Assembly (NCBI RefSeq): GCF_900106995.1
Contig: NZ_FNOK01000010.1
Span: 170,408 to 234,407, forward strand
Direction: 5' to 3'
From: Saccharopolyspora shandongensis
Lineage (GTDB): Bacteria > Actinomycetota > Actinomycetes > Mycobacteriales > Pseudonocardiaceae
DNA: 64,000 nt
How positions within the stretch are numbered: position 1 is the first letter of the stretch; every line of letters begins with the position of its first letter. Positions 1 to 7,900 of the stretch are shown here, in pieces. The notes below the pieces were generated by a model, which had not been told where the DNA came from, did no database searches, and was given only the letters and a program-made list of their open reading frames with translations. The translations under genes were made by a program, and so were the position numbers.

Positions 1-177
1 ATCGGCGGACCGGCGGCGCAGGTGGCGCTCGCGGTGCTGCTCGAAGAACTGATCGCGCGGTGCGACCGGTTCGAGCTGGCGGGCGAGGTGACCCACCTGT
101 ACTCCAACTTCATCAACGGGATCACGCACCTGCCGGTGCGGGTTCGCACGAGTGATCGGGAGGTGGCGCTGCCATGA
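1..177 (+). CDS. Cytochrome P450, C-terminal fragment
   Basis: The reading frame is open from base 1 to a TGA at 175-177 and encodes about 58 residues. They match the end of a P450 after the haem loop: an L-helix tail (QVALAVLLEELIARC) and then a SNFINGITHLPV segment. The P450 encoded 300 bp downstream ends with the closely similar SNFVAGITSMPV, so the two are probably paralogues. The Cys ligand and the rest of the gene lie outside the window. The stop overlaps the start of the carrier gene (ATGA), so they are co-transcribed and probably translationally coupled. The family oxidises substrates using electrons from a ferredoxin, and the ferredoxin gene downstream fits. That it acts on a carrier-bound amino acid is inference from the adjacent PCP. 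Confidence 0.8.
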   Translation: MGGPAAQVALAVLLEELIARCDRFELAGEVTHLYSNFINGITHLPVRVRTSDREVALP

Positions 178-503
178 CCCACGTGGAGCACGAATCCGGC
201 GCGCCCGCAACGGAACCGGCGGTAGCGCGCGCCGACAAGAACTTGTCGACCGAGTACATCCCGCCCCGCACCGACCTGGAACGGCGGCTGGCGGACATGT
301 GGGCCGAACGCCTGAAGGTCCGGCCGGTCGGCGTGGACGACGACTTCTTCGAACTCGGCGGCCATTCGCTGGCCGCCGCCGAACTACTGGTCGACATCGC
401 GTCGGCGACCGGCGTCGAGGTCTCCGCGCAGACCCTGTTCCTCCAGCCCAGCATCGCCGAGCTGGCCGCGGCGCTGGAAACCGGGACGGGAGCGCAAGGA
501 TGA
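174..503 (+). CDS. Free-standing peptidyl carrier protein (PCP)
   Basis: A 109-residue protein that is a single thiolation domain. It carries DDDFFELGGHSLAAAE, in which the Ser of GGHS is the expected 4'-phosphopantetheine site. An N-terminal extension of about 45 residues precedes the domain and may be flexible. There is no adenylation domain in the same polypeptide, and none free-standing is visible in the window, so the loading enzyme is probably encoded upstream of base 1 or supplied in trans. It sits between two P450 genes and overlaps both by four bases. This layout is typical of pathways that hydroxylate or desaturate an amino acid while it is tethered to a dedicated carrier. The identity of the amino acid is not visible here. 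Confidence 0.9.
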   Translation: MTHVEHESGAPATEPAVARADKNLSTEYIPPRTDLERRLADMWAERLKVRPVGVDDDFFELGGHSLAAAELLVDIASATGVEVSAQTLFLQPSIAELAAALETGTGAQG

Positions 504-1762
504 GGCACTCGCACCCGACCGACCCGCACGCCATCGACCTCGACGCGGTGGACCTGCGGGATCCGGCGCTGTACCGCAACGGCGACCCGCATGCGGTGTG
601 GCACGCGATGCGGCACCGGGACCCGGTGCGCTGGCAACCTATCGGGCAGGGATCCGGTTTCTGGTCCGTGACCCGGTACCACGACATCGTTGCGGTGTTG
701 CGCGATCACGCCACCTTCACCTCTGAGGGCGGCACGTTGCTGACGCTGCTCGGGCAGCCCGACCCGGCCAGCCGGCAGCAGCTGTCGGCCACCGACCCGC
801 CGCGCCACACCGAGATGCGGGCGCCGTTGCAGCGCCTGCTGGTCGGCCGCACGGCGGACCGGCACCGCGAACGGGTGCGGGCCGAGGCCCGGAGACTGCT
901 GGCGCCCGCTCTCGGCGGTGAGCCGTTCGACATCGCGGTCGCGGTGCACCGCCTACCGGTCGTCATGTTCGGGACGTTGATGGATCTGCCGTCCGCCGAC
1001 TGGCCCAGGCTGACCGAGCTGGCCGAGATGGCGGTCGCCCCCGACGACCCGGTCCACCAGCTCTCCTCCGGCGCGGCGGCGACCCAGCACCGGGCGCACC
1101 GGGAGCTGTTCGCCTACTTCCAGGACGCCGCGAGCCGGCGGCAGAAGGCGCCCGGCGAGGACCTCCTCAGCACCCTGCTCACGATGACGGTGGAGGGCGC
1201 CCCGCTCGGCCGCGGCGCGGTGATGGCCAACTGCTACCTGCTGTTGATCGGCTCCACCGTGACGGTGCCGGAAGTGCCGAAGGCCGCGCTGGCCGAGCTG
1301 ATCCGGTCCGGTCGCTACGCCGACTGGGCGGAGCACCCGGAACTGCTGGAAAGTGGTGTGGAGGAGGCGTTGCGCTGGGCTTCCCCGGCCAACCACGTGC
1401 TGCGCTACGCGACGCGACCGACCGAACTGCGCGGGGTGCCGATCGCCGAGGGCGACGCGGTCGTCGTCTGGTACGGCTCGGCCAACCGCGACGAGGAGGT
1501 CTTCGACGATCCGTACCTGTTCGACGTGCGTCGCCACCCCAACCGGCACCTCAGCTTCGGCGCGGGTCCGCACTACTGCGTGGGATTCGCCATCGCGCGG
1601 ATGACCCTGCAGGTGCTGTTCGAGGAGATGTTCGCCGCGTTCGAGGACTTCCAACTGGCCGGCCCGGTGGAGCACGTGGCGTCGAACTTCGTCGCCGGGA
1701 TCACCAGCATGCCGGTGGTGGGCAAACCCCGGCCGGGCCACCAACGGGGGGCCGCGCGGTGA
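500..1762 (+). CDS. Cytochrome P450, probably acting on a carrier-bound amino acid
   Basis: A 420-residue P450. The haem-binding loop is FGAGPHYCVGFAIAR and the K-helix ExxR motif is in EEALRWASP. The I-helix segment reads LLLIGSTVTVPE. The usual A/G-G-x-x-T-T is changed there to I-G-S-T-V-T, so the oxygen-activating acid/alcohol pair is atypical. The start is the ATG at 500, which overlaps the stop of the PCP gene (ATGA). The frame is open further upstream, but that part overlaps the PCP gene and resembles no P450. The C-terminal SNFVAGIT segment matches the truncated P450 at the window edge. The PCP on one side and a Cys-type transferase on the other suggest it works on aminoacyl-PCP, for example by beta-hydroxylation. 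Substrate and product are inference. Confidence 0.9.
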   Translation: MRHSHPTDPHAIDLDAVDLRDPALYRNGDPHAVWHAMRHRDPVRWQPIGQGSGFWSVTRYHDIVAVLRDHATFTSEGGTLLTLLGQPDPASRQQLSATDPPRHTEMRAPLQRLLVGRTADRHRERVRAEARRLLAPALGGEPFDIAVAVHRLPVVMFGTLMDLPSADWPRLTELAEMAVAPDDPVHQLSSGAAATQHRAHRELFAYFQDAASRRQKAPGEDLLSTLLTMTVEGAPLGRGAVMANCYLLLIGSTVTVPEVPKAALAELIRSGRYADWAEHPELLESGVEEALRWASPANHVLRYATRPTELRGVPIAEGDAVVVWYGSANRDEEVFDDPYLFDVRRHPNRHLSFGAGPHYCVGFAIARMTLQVLFEEMFAAFEDFQLAGPVEHVASNFVAGITSMPVVGKPRPGHQRGAAR

Positions 1763-2538
1763 GCGCCGACGTCCCGGTCGCAACGCCCCGGAAAGCCCGG
1801 CCACCGCGCTGGTTCCTGCGCCCGCCGGGGAGCGAGGCCGCGGCCCGGCTGTTCTGCCTGCCTTATTCCGGCTGCGGGGCCAGCATGTACCGGAACTGGC
1901 CTGCGATGGTGGAGGGCCTGGAGATCTGCCCGATCCAGCTGCCCGGCAGGGAGAACCGGCTCCGGGAACGTCCACATGAGACCTACCAGCAGCTGGCCGC
2001 CGAGGTCATCGATGCGATCGGACCGCACCTGGACCGGCCGTTCGGGTTCTTCGGCCACTGCGGCTCGGCGCTGTCCTCGTACGAGATCGCGGTGCAGCTG
2101 GCGCGCAGCGGCGGGCCCGTGCCGACCTGCGTGTTCGTTTCCTCGCAGGTGGCACCGCAGGAAGGACCGTTCGGCTCCTACCTGGAAATGGACGACGTCG
2201 AGCTGGCCGAGGAAGTCCGGCGGCTGATCCGCGAGTTGGGCGGTGTCGAGCCGCGGGAAGATCTGGTGCGGCTGTCCCTGCGGGTGATGCGCGCCGATGT
2301 GGACGCCAACGCGAAATACCGGATGGCGGAGGCGGTGCGGCTACCCTGCCGCGTCAGCGCCATCGGCTGGAAGGACGACGTGAACATCCGGCCGGACCAG
2401 ATGACCGGGTGGCGCGACTGCGGGCGAACCGTCTTCCGGCTGCTGGGCGGCAGCCACTTCACCTTCCTGCAAGCACCGGCCGATCTCCGCGAGGTCCTGC
2501 TCGCGGACATGGACCTGCCGCTCACCGCTGCTCCGTGA
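1759..2538 (+). CDS. Thioesterase-fold protein with Cys nucleophile; likely aminoacyl transferase between carriers
   Basis: A 259-residue alpha/beta hydrolase of the type II thioesterase family, with the usual LFCLPYSGCGASMYRNW start and a catalytic His in GGSHFTFL. The nucleophile elbow is GHCGSA rather than GHSMG, so Cys replaces the catalytic Ser. From published work, thioesterase homologues with a Cys nucleophile, CmaE in coronamic acid and SyrC in syringomycin biosynthesis, do not hydrolyse. They shuttle aminoacyl groups from a stand-alone carrier to an NRPS carrier. The gene starts at GTG 1759, overlapping the P450 stop by four bases, in an operon with a stand-alone PCP, which supports the same role here. 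The canonical Ser-type thioesterase at 54.5 kb would be the proofreading enzyme. A slow hydrolase cannot be excluded. Confidence 0.85.
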   Translation: MSADVPVATPRKARPPRWFLRPPGSEAAARLFCLPYSGCGASMYRNWPAMVEGLEICPIQLPGRENRLRERPHETYQQLAAEVIDAIGPHLDRPFGFFGHCGSALSSYEIAVQLARSGGPVPTCVFVSSQVAPQEGPFGSYLEMDDVELAEEVRRLIRELGGVEPREDLVRLSLRVMRADVDANAKYRMAEAVRLPCRVSAIGWKDDVNIRPDQMTGWRDCGRTVFRLLGGSHFTFLQAPADLREVLLADMDLPLTAAP

Positions 2539-2641
2539 GCGGCGGTAGCGCTCGCGGTGCGGGACTCAGTCCCCAGGCGTGAGGACCGGCGAAACGCCGA
2601 TCTGACAGCACGATCAACGAAAGCGAACACAGGAGGCACTG

Positions 2642-2863
2642 GTGTCACAGTGGCGGATCCGGATCGATCAGAGCATCTGCGTGGGCTCGGGCACTTGCAC
2701 GTCGATCGCACCGGACTTGTTCCAGCTCGACGAGGAGGACCGTTCCTGCCCACCGGCCGGTGCGTTACCGGCCCAGCCGCGTCTGATCGAGGCCGCGGAA
2801 CTCTGCCCGACCGGCGCGATCGACGTGGTGGACGCCGAGACGGGCGAGTCGCAGATCGACTGA
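2642..2863 (+). CDS. Small P450-type ferredoxin ([3Fe-4S]/[4Fe-4S])
   Basis: A 73-residue acidic ferredoxin. The cluster ligands are in ICVGSGTCTSIAPDLF (Cys-x5-Cys, with Ser where a fourth Cys would sit) and in LCPTGAI. This pattern is usual for the single-cluster ferredoxins that deliver electrons to actinomycete P450s. It starts at GTG 2642, with AGGAGG at 2631-2636. It follows the P450/PCP/P450/transferase genes by about 100 bp and is the obvious redox partner for them, and possibly for the third P450 at 53.2 kb. No ferredoxin reductase is seen in the window, so a housekeeping one is presumably used. The gene contains an in-frame TTA leucine codon at 2765, rare in such genomes and read by the bldA tRNA in Streptomyces. 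Confidence 0.93.
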   Translation: MSQWRIRIDQSICVGSGTCTSIAPDLFQLDEEDRSCPPAGALPAQPRLIEAAELCPTGAIDVVDAETGESQID

Positions 2864-2894
2864 CCGTTCATCCAGAGAGCCAGGAGGCAGAAGC

Positions 2895-4874
2895 ATGACC
2901 AACGGAACCATGGGCGGCTACGTAGTTTCCACCTACCTGAGCCCGCCTGGCCTGCTGGCCTTTTCCGCGCACCGCCACGACCAGAACGTCGCGCTCTGGC
3001 GCGTCGACGACACGCGCATCACGCTGGTCAGGTACTGGGAAGTCGAACGGCTGTCCGGGCTGAAGCACCACGAGTTACCGCTGTACGACAGGCCGGAGGC
3101 GTGCGGGCGATTAATCGACGAACTGATCGGGCGGGAGGGGTTGACACGCGCCGACCTGACCGAGATCTGGGGCACACCCGGGCTGGAGATCACCACGGCG
3201 TTGCCCGAGTTCGACTGCAAGGGCCTGCCGGTGCACAACCTGGCGCACGTGTTCTCCGGCCTGTTCATGGACGCCCGTGCGTTCCGCAGCGCGCCGATCA
3301 TCGCGCTGGCGATGGACGGCGGCCCCGACTTCGCCCTCGAGGACGACGTCGCAGGCGACACCTGGTACGCCGGTGCGGTCGCGCACGAGGGAAACGTGGA
3401 GCTGACTCCGGTGGAGTCACCGGGCCTGCTCTGGCACGCCTCCCAACGCCTCTTCGGAATGGAGCCGGGCACCCTGATGGCCTTGGCCGGTGCCAGCCCG
3501 GCTTTCGTCGACTACGACCTCGATGTGCTGCTGGGCGAACGGTACTGGGGCGGCCATTCGCTGATGGACAAGTGCATGGGTCTGGTCGGCGACATCATCG
3601 AGGCGGCGACGGCCGCGATCCGGTCGGGAATCGAGAGCGCGGAGCACCCCTTCACCCGCGACGACCTGATCGCCAGCGCGGTGATGAAGATCGTCCAGGC
3701 GGCGTCGATCGCGATCGCGAAGCGCAACGTCGACATGCTGCTGGAGCGCAGCGGAGTCGATCCGACCGAGGCATTCCTCTCCCTTTCCGGCGGATTCGCG
3801 CTCAACTGCCCCACCAATTCCAGGCTGGTCAGCGCGTACGGCTTCCGCGGGCTGCTGGCACCACCCTGCGCGAACGACTCCGGCCAGGCACTGGGCATCG
3901 GACTTCTCGGCTTCTTCGCCCGCGGCGACCTGAGCGATCGCGAGGTGGACGTCCGGCTGCCGTACGCGGGCGAGGACCGGCTGCGCACTTCGGCGGCGAA
4001 ACAACGCTGGGACAGCCGTATCCTGGGCGTCCAGGACTTCGACGAGGAGGTCTTCGTCGCGGACATCCAGCGCCATCCGGTGGCCTGGGTCGACGGTGCC
4101 GCGGAGATAGGTCCGCGGGCGCTCGGGCATCGCAGCCTGCTCGGAGATCCTCGCCGGATGGAGACCAAGCGGGTGCTGAACCGGGTGAAACAGCGCCAGT
4201 GGTGGCGTCCGGTGGCGCCGATCGTGCTGGAAGACCACGTCGCGGACTGGTTCGTCGACGGTCGCCCCTCGCCGTTCATGCTGGAGACGTTCCTGATCGC
4301 GCCCGAGTACCAGACGTTGGTACCGGCCATCGCGCACATCGACGGGAGCGCCCGGATACAGACGCTGTCGGCGGCGGACGAGCCCTTCCTGGCCGGCGCT
4401 CTCCAAGCGTTCCACCGGGAATCCGGCGTTCCGATCATCTGCAACACGTCGCTGAACGACCGGGGCGAGCCGATCGTGAACGAGGCCGGCGAGGCCGTGA
4501 ACTTCTGCGTGCGCAAAGGAATCGCCGTCGCCTACATCGAACGTCGGCGTTATCTGCTGGACGTCTCGCAGCCGGACCTGCTGCCCGACGAACCGCAGCA
4601 GCGGCCGCTCGCCCAGCTGTACGCCGATCAGGAGAAGCACCCCGCGGTCCTGTTCGGCCCCGACGCGGCGCCGGAAGTGCTCTACCTGCTCTACTTCTGG
4701 CCGTCCCTCCGACGATTGGCCGGGAAGCCGAACGGGGAGGCCAAGTTGAAGGCCGCCGCGCAGCTGATCGCCAAGAAGGACGGCCAGTTCTGGACGCGAG
4801 TGGACGGGTTCGCCTCGTACTGGCAGTCCCTCCTCGAAGGAAAGATCACCCACGGTCAGATCGACACCCTGTAG
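2895..4874 (+). CDS. O-carbamoyltransferase of the TobZ/NodU family
   Basis: A 659-residue protein with the two-part architecture of NodU/TobZ/CmcH carbamoyltransferases. The N-terminal Kae1-like region has the metal-type HNLAHVFSGLF (HxxxH) and SLSGGFALNC. The C-terminal region has EIGPRALGHRSLLGDPR and NTSLNDRGEPI. Family enzymes make carbamoyl-adenylate from carbamoyl phosphate and ATP and transfer the carbamoyl group, usually to a hydroxyl. The ATG at 2895 has AGGAGG seven bases upstream. The gene is last in the P450/PCP operon and is followed by a strong hairpin. A hydroxyl introduced by one of the P450s is the natural acceptor, but N-carbamoylation of an amino acid is also possible. Two in-frame TTA codons occur early in the gene, at 3075 and 3111, suggesting translation is bldA-dependent. 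Confidence 0.93.
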   Translation: MTNGTMGGYVVSTYLSPPGLLAFSAHRHDQNVALWRVDDTRITLVRYWEVERLSGLKHHELPLYDRPEACGRLIDELIGREGLTRADLTEIWGTPGLEITTALPEFDCKGLPVHNLAHVFSGLFMDARAFRSAPIIALAMDGGPDFALEDDVAGDTWYAGAVAHEGNVELTPVESPGLLWHASQRLFGMEPGTLMALAGASPAFVDYDLDVLLGERYWGGHSLMDKCMGLVGDIIEAATAAIRSGIESAEHPFTRDDLIASAVMKIVQAASIAIAKRNVDMLLERSGVDPTEAFLSLSGGFALNCPTNSRLVSAYGFRGLLAPPCANDSGQALGIGLLGFFARGDLSDREVDVRLPYAGEDRLRTSAAKQRWDSRILGVQDFDEEVFVADIQRHPVAWVDGAAEIGPRALGHRSLLGDPRRMETKRVLNRVKQRQWWRPVAPIVLEDHVADWFVDGRPSPFMLETFLIAPEYQTLVPAIAHIDGSARIQTLSAADEPFLAGALQAFHRESGVPIICNTSLNDRGEPIVNEAGEAVNFCVRKGIAVAYIERRRYLLDVSQPDLLPDEPQQRPLAQLYADQEKHPAVLFGPDAAPEVLYLLYFWPSLRRLAGKPNGEAKLKAAAQLIAKKDGQFWTRVDGFASYWQSLLEGKITHGQIDTL

Positions 4875-4894
4875 GGAAGCCCGAACGTCTACCG

Positions 4895-4941
4895 GGACAG
4901 TGCTCCGGCCGAGATCACCGAATCCGGCCGGAGCACTGTCC
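4895..4941. terminator. Bidirectional terminator between convergent genes
   Basis: A 17-bp perfect inverted repeat (4895-4911 and 4925-4941) surrounds a 13-nt loop. It lies 20 bp after the carbamoyltransferase stop on the plus strand and 23 bp after the NRPS stop on the minus strand, so it can end both transcripts. There is no U-tract, as is common in actinomycetes. Confidence 0.88.
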
Positions 4942-4964
4942 GGTTAGGACCCACCTGTCCGGCG

Positions 4965-7900
4965 TCAGTTCTCCGCCCGCCCGTTGCGGTGCCCCAGGAA
5001 CTCCAGTTCGCCGTCGGGCCGGAGGCGGACGAGGTTGCCGGTGCGGTAGAGGCGGTCGGCCACGGCACCGGGGGCGGGCACGAACGACCGGGCCGTGAGG
5101 TCGGGGCGGTTGCGGTATCCCCGGGCCAGACCGCGCCCGCCGATCAGGAGTTCGCCGGGCACACCGACGGGAACCGGGAGGTGGTCCGGACCCACGACGT
5201 GGCAGGTCGTGTTCGCCAGGGGGGAGCCGAGCGACGGTCCGGCCGCGGATTCCACGCGTGCCGCCGTCGACCAGATCGCCGTCTCCGCGAGTCCGCAGAC
5301 GTTCCACACCACGCGACCGAGCCCGCGCAGCCGGGCCCGGAGGTCCGCGGTCAGGACGTCGCCGCTGCAAACGATTCGAAGCGCCGGATCTCCGGGCCAC
5401 CCACCGTCCACGAGCATCCGCCACGTGCGCGGATCCGCGTGCATCGTGGTCGCCCCGGTCGAGGTCAACAGCTCGGCGAGCGCGGTCGGGTCGTCGGCCT
5501 CCGCTCCGGTGGCCAGGTCCAGGCGGGCTCCCGTGACCAGTGGCAGGAAGAGTTCCAGCTCCGCGCGGCCGGTGACAGGTGTCGTGACCGCGAGCAGCAC
5601 CTCGTCCTCGTCCTGCCAGCTCAGCCTTTCCCGGAGAGCGTGCAGGGCGTTGTCGACCGCACGATGGGTGATCTCCACACCGTGCAACGCCCCGGGCGGG
5701 TAGATGAGGTAGGCCAGCGAATCGGGGTCGGCGGGCGGCGGCAGGGCTGTGGGTGCACCGGCCTCCGGAACATTCCGCGGGTCGATGACGGCCGCCCCGC
5801 AGTCGCGCAGTTCGGTGGCGGCCTGATCGGTGACGATCACCGAGGCCCCGGAGTCGACGAGCGCATGCCGCAGCTGCCCGACCAGGGCGGAGCGGTCCAA
5901 CGGCAGACACGCAGCCCCGGCTCGGTGCACGCCGAGCACAACGGCGGGAAGGTCGGTGGAGTGCGCGACCGACACGGCCACGACATCGCCCGGGGCGACG
6001 CCGTTCGACCGCAGCTGCCAGGCGAGGCCGGCAGCGCGGGCGTCGAGCTCCCCGTACGAGAGATCCAGCCCCGCGCACCGCACCGCCACGGCCGTCGGGG
6101 CCCGGTGGGCGTGCTCGGCCACCCTGCGGTGGACCCCGACCGACCACGTCGCGGGCCATTCCCGCTCGGTGGCGTTGCGGACGTCGATCACGGCTCGTTC
6201 CTCGTCCGGTCGGAGATCGACGGCGGTCGTCGAATCGGGTGCGGTGGCCATCGCGGCCAGTGCGCGCGAGTAGTACGCGGCGATGAGCTTCACCTGCTTG
6301 GGGTCGAGCACGCCGTCGTCGGCATCGAGGAAGCACGTCAGTTCCGAGGTCCCGGTGTCGAGGTGAAAGTTCGCGGTGAGCGGCAAGTCGATCGGGTCCG
6401 CCGTGTGCTGACAGTCGAGCAGTTCGACATCGGCGAGTCCGCCGAGCGCTTCGTGAACTCCGAAGTCGACGTAGTCGAAGGCGGTCTCGAAGGGCGCCGT
6501 TCCACCGCGCGCCCGGACGATCTCCGCGAACGGATAGCGCCGGTGCGGCACGATCTCCTGCTCGGCCTCGAAGACCCGACGAGCCAGGTCGACCCAGCTC
6601 CTGCCGGTGAGCTCGACGCGCAACGGCACGATGTTGCGGAACCAGGCGGCGATCTGGTCGCCGCCGACGTGTTCGGGACGACCGGTCGTGGCGACACCGG
6701 TCATGGCGTCCGTGCGGCCGCCGAGCATGCCCACCACCTTCAGATGAGCGGCGAGCAGCACGGTGCGCAGCGGGGTGCCCGCGGCGCGGGCGAGCCGAAC
6801 GAGACCGTCGAGAATCGCGGCGGGGACGGGCACCTCGGTGCGGAGATGCCGGGTCGGGCGCTCGTCCTGCCGTGACGGCCAGCGGGGAAGTGCGCGGGGC
6901 TCGTGATCGGCGAGGTAGCCGCGCCAGAAGCGCTGCTCCTCCGGTGAGCGTGCCGCTTCTCGCTCAGCCCGGACGAAATCGCCGTAGCCCAGTGGCAACG
7001 GCCCGCGGCGCGCCGGGCGCTCGCCGGCCCGGAGGGCCTCGTAGTCGGACATGAGCTCCGCGATCAGCAGGCCCATGCTCCAGCGGTCGATCAACGGGTG
7101 ACTGAGCACGAGGTGGAACGAGCCGGGTTCCACGCGGACGTCCGCCTGGAACCGTGACCGGTCATCGACCTGGCTCTCCGGTGCGACCGACGCGAGGTCG
7201 TGCGTGCGCAGCGGCACCGACGCCGTCCGGTGGACGAATTGGAGCGGCTCGCTGAAACCGGTTGTCACCAGGGACATTCGAAGCAGCGGGTGACGTTCGC
7301 CGAGTGCGTCGAGCGCTTCCCTCATGGCCGGTTCGGAGAACTCGCCGCCGAAGTGGAAGGCCGCAGCGCAGCGCTTGCGGTCCGCACCGGCCGGATCGTG
7401 ATCGAGGAGCTCTGCCTGGGCACCGGCCAGGGGATAGGCGTCCTCGAGCCCGTCCGGGAGGTTCTCCCGATCGGCCGGAGCGAGCAGCGAGAACGGCGCG
7501 GTGCGGATGGGCCGATCGGCCACCGGCCGCGAGGCGCGCGCGAGTGCTTCGAAAGTAGGGGAGCGCAGCACGTCGAGCACCGAGACGTCGAGTCCCGCCT
7601 CCTGGAGGACGGCGCGAAGTCGAAGCGCAGCCATCGAGTTCCCGCCGAGCGCGAAGAAGTTGTCGTCGACGTCGGCCTCCGGGATCGCGAGCACCTCGGC
7701 GGCGATGCGGACGAGCGTGCGCTCCGCGGGAGTCCGCGGCGACCGCCGCACACCGTCGCCCGAGCCCGATCCGGCTGCGGCCGCTGCGAGGGCCACGCGA
7801 TCGGCTTTGCCACTGGGGGTGAGCGGAAGCTGCTGGAGCAACCGGACCCGGCTGGGGATCATGAAGGCCGGCAGCCGGCGACGCAGGTGGGAGATCAGCT

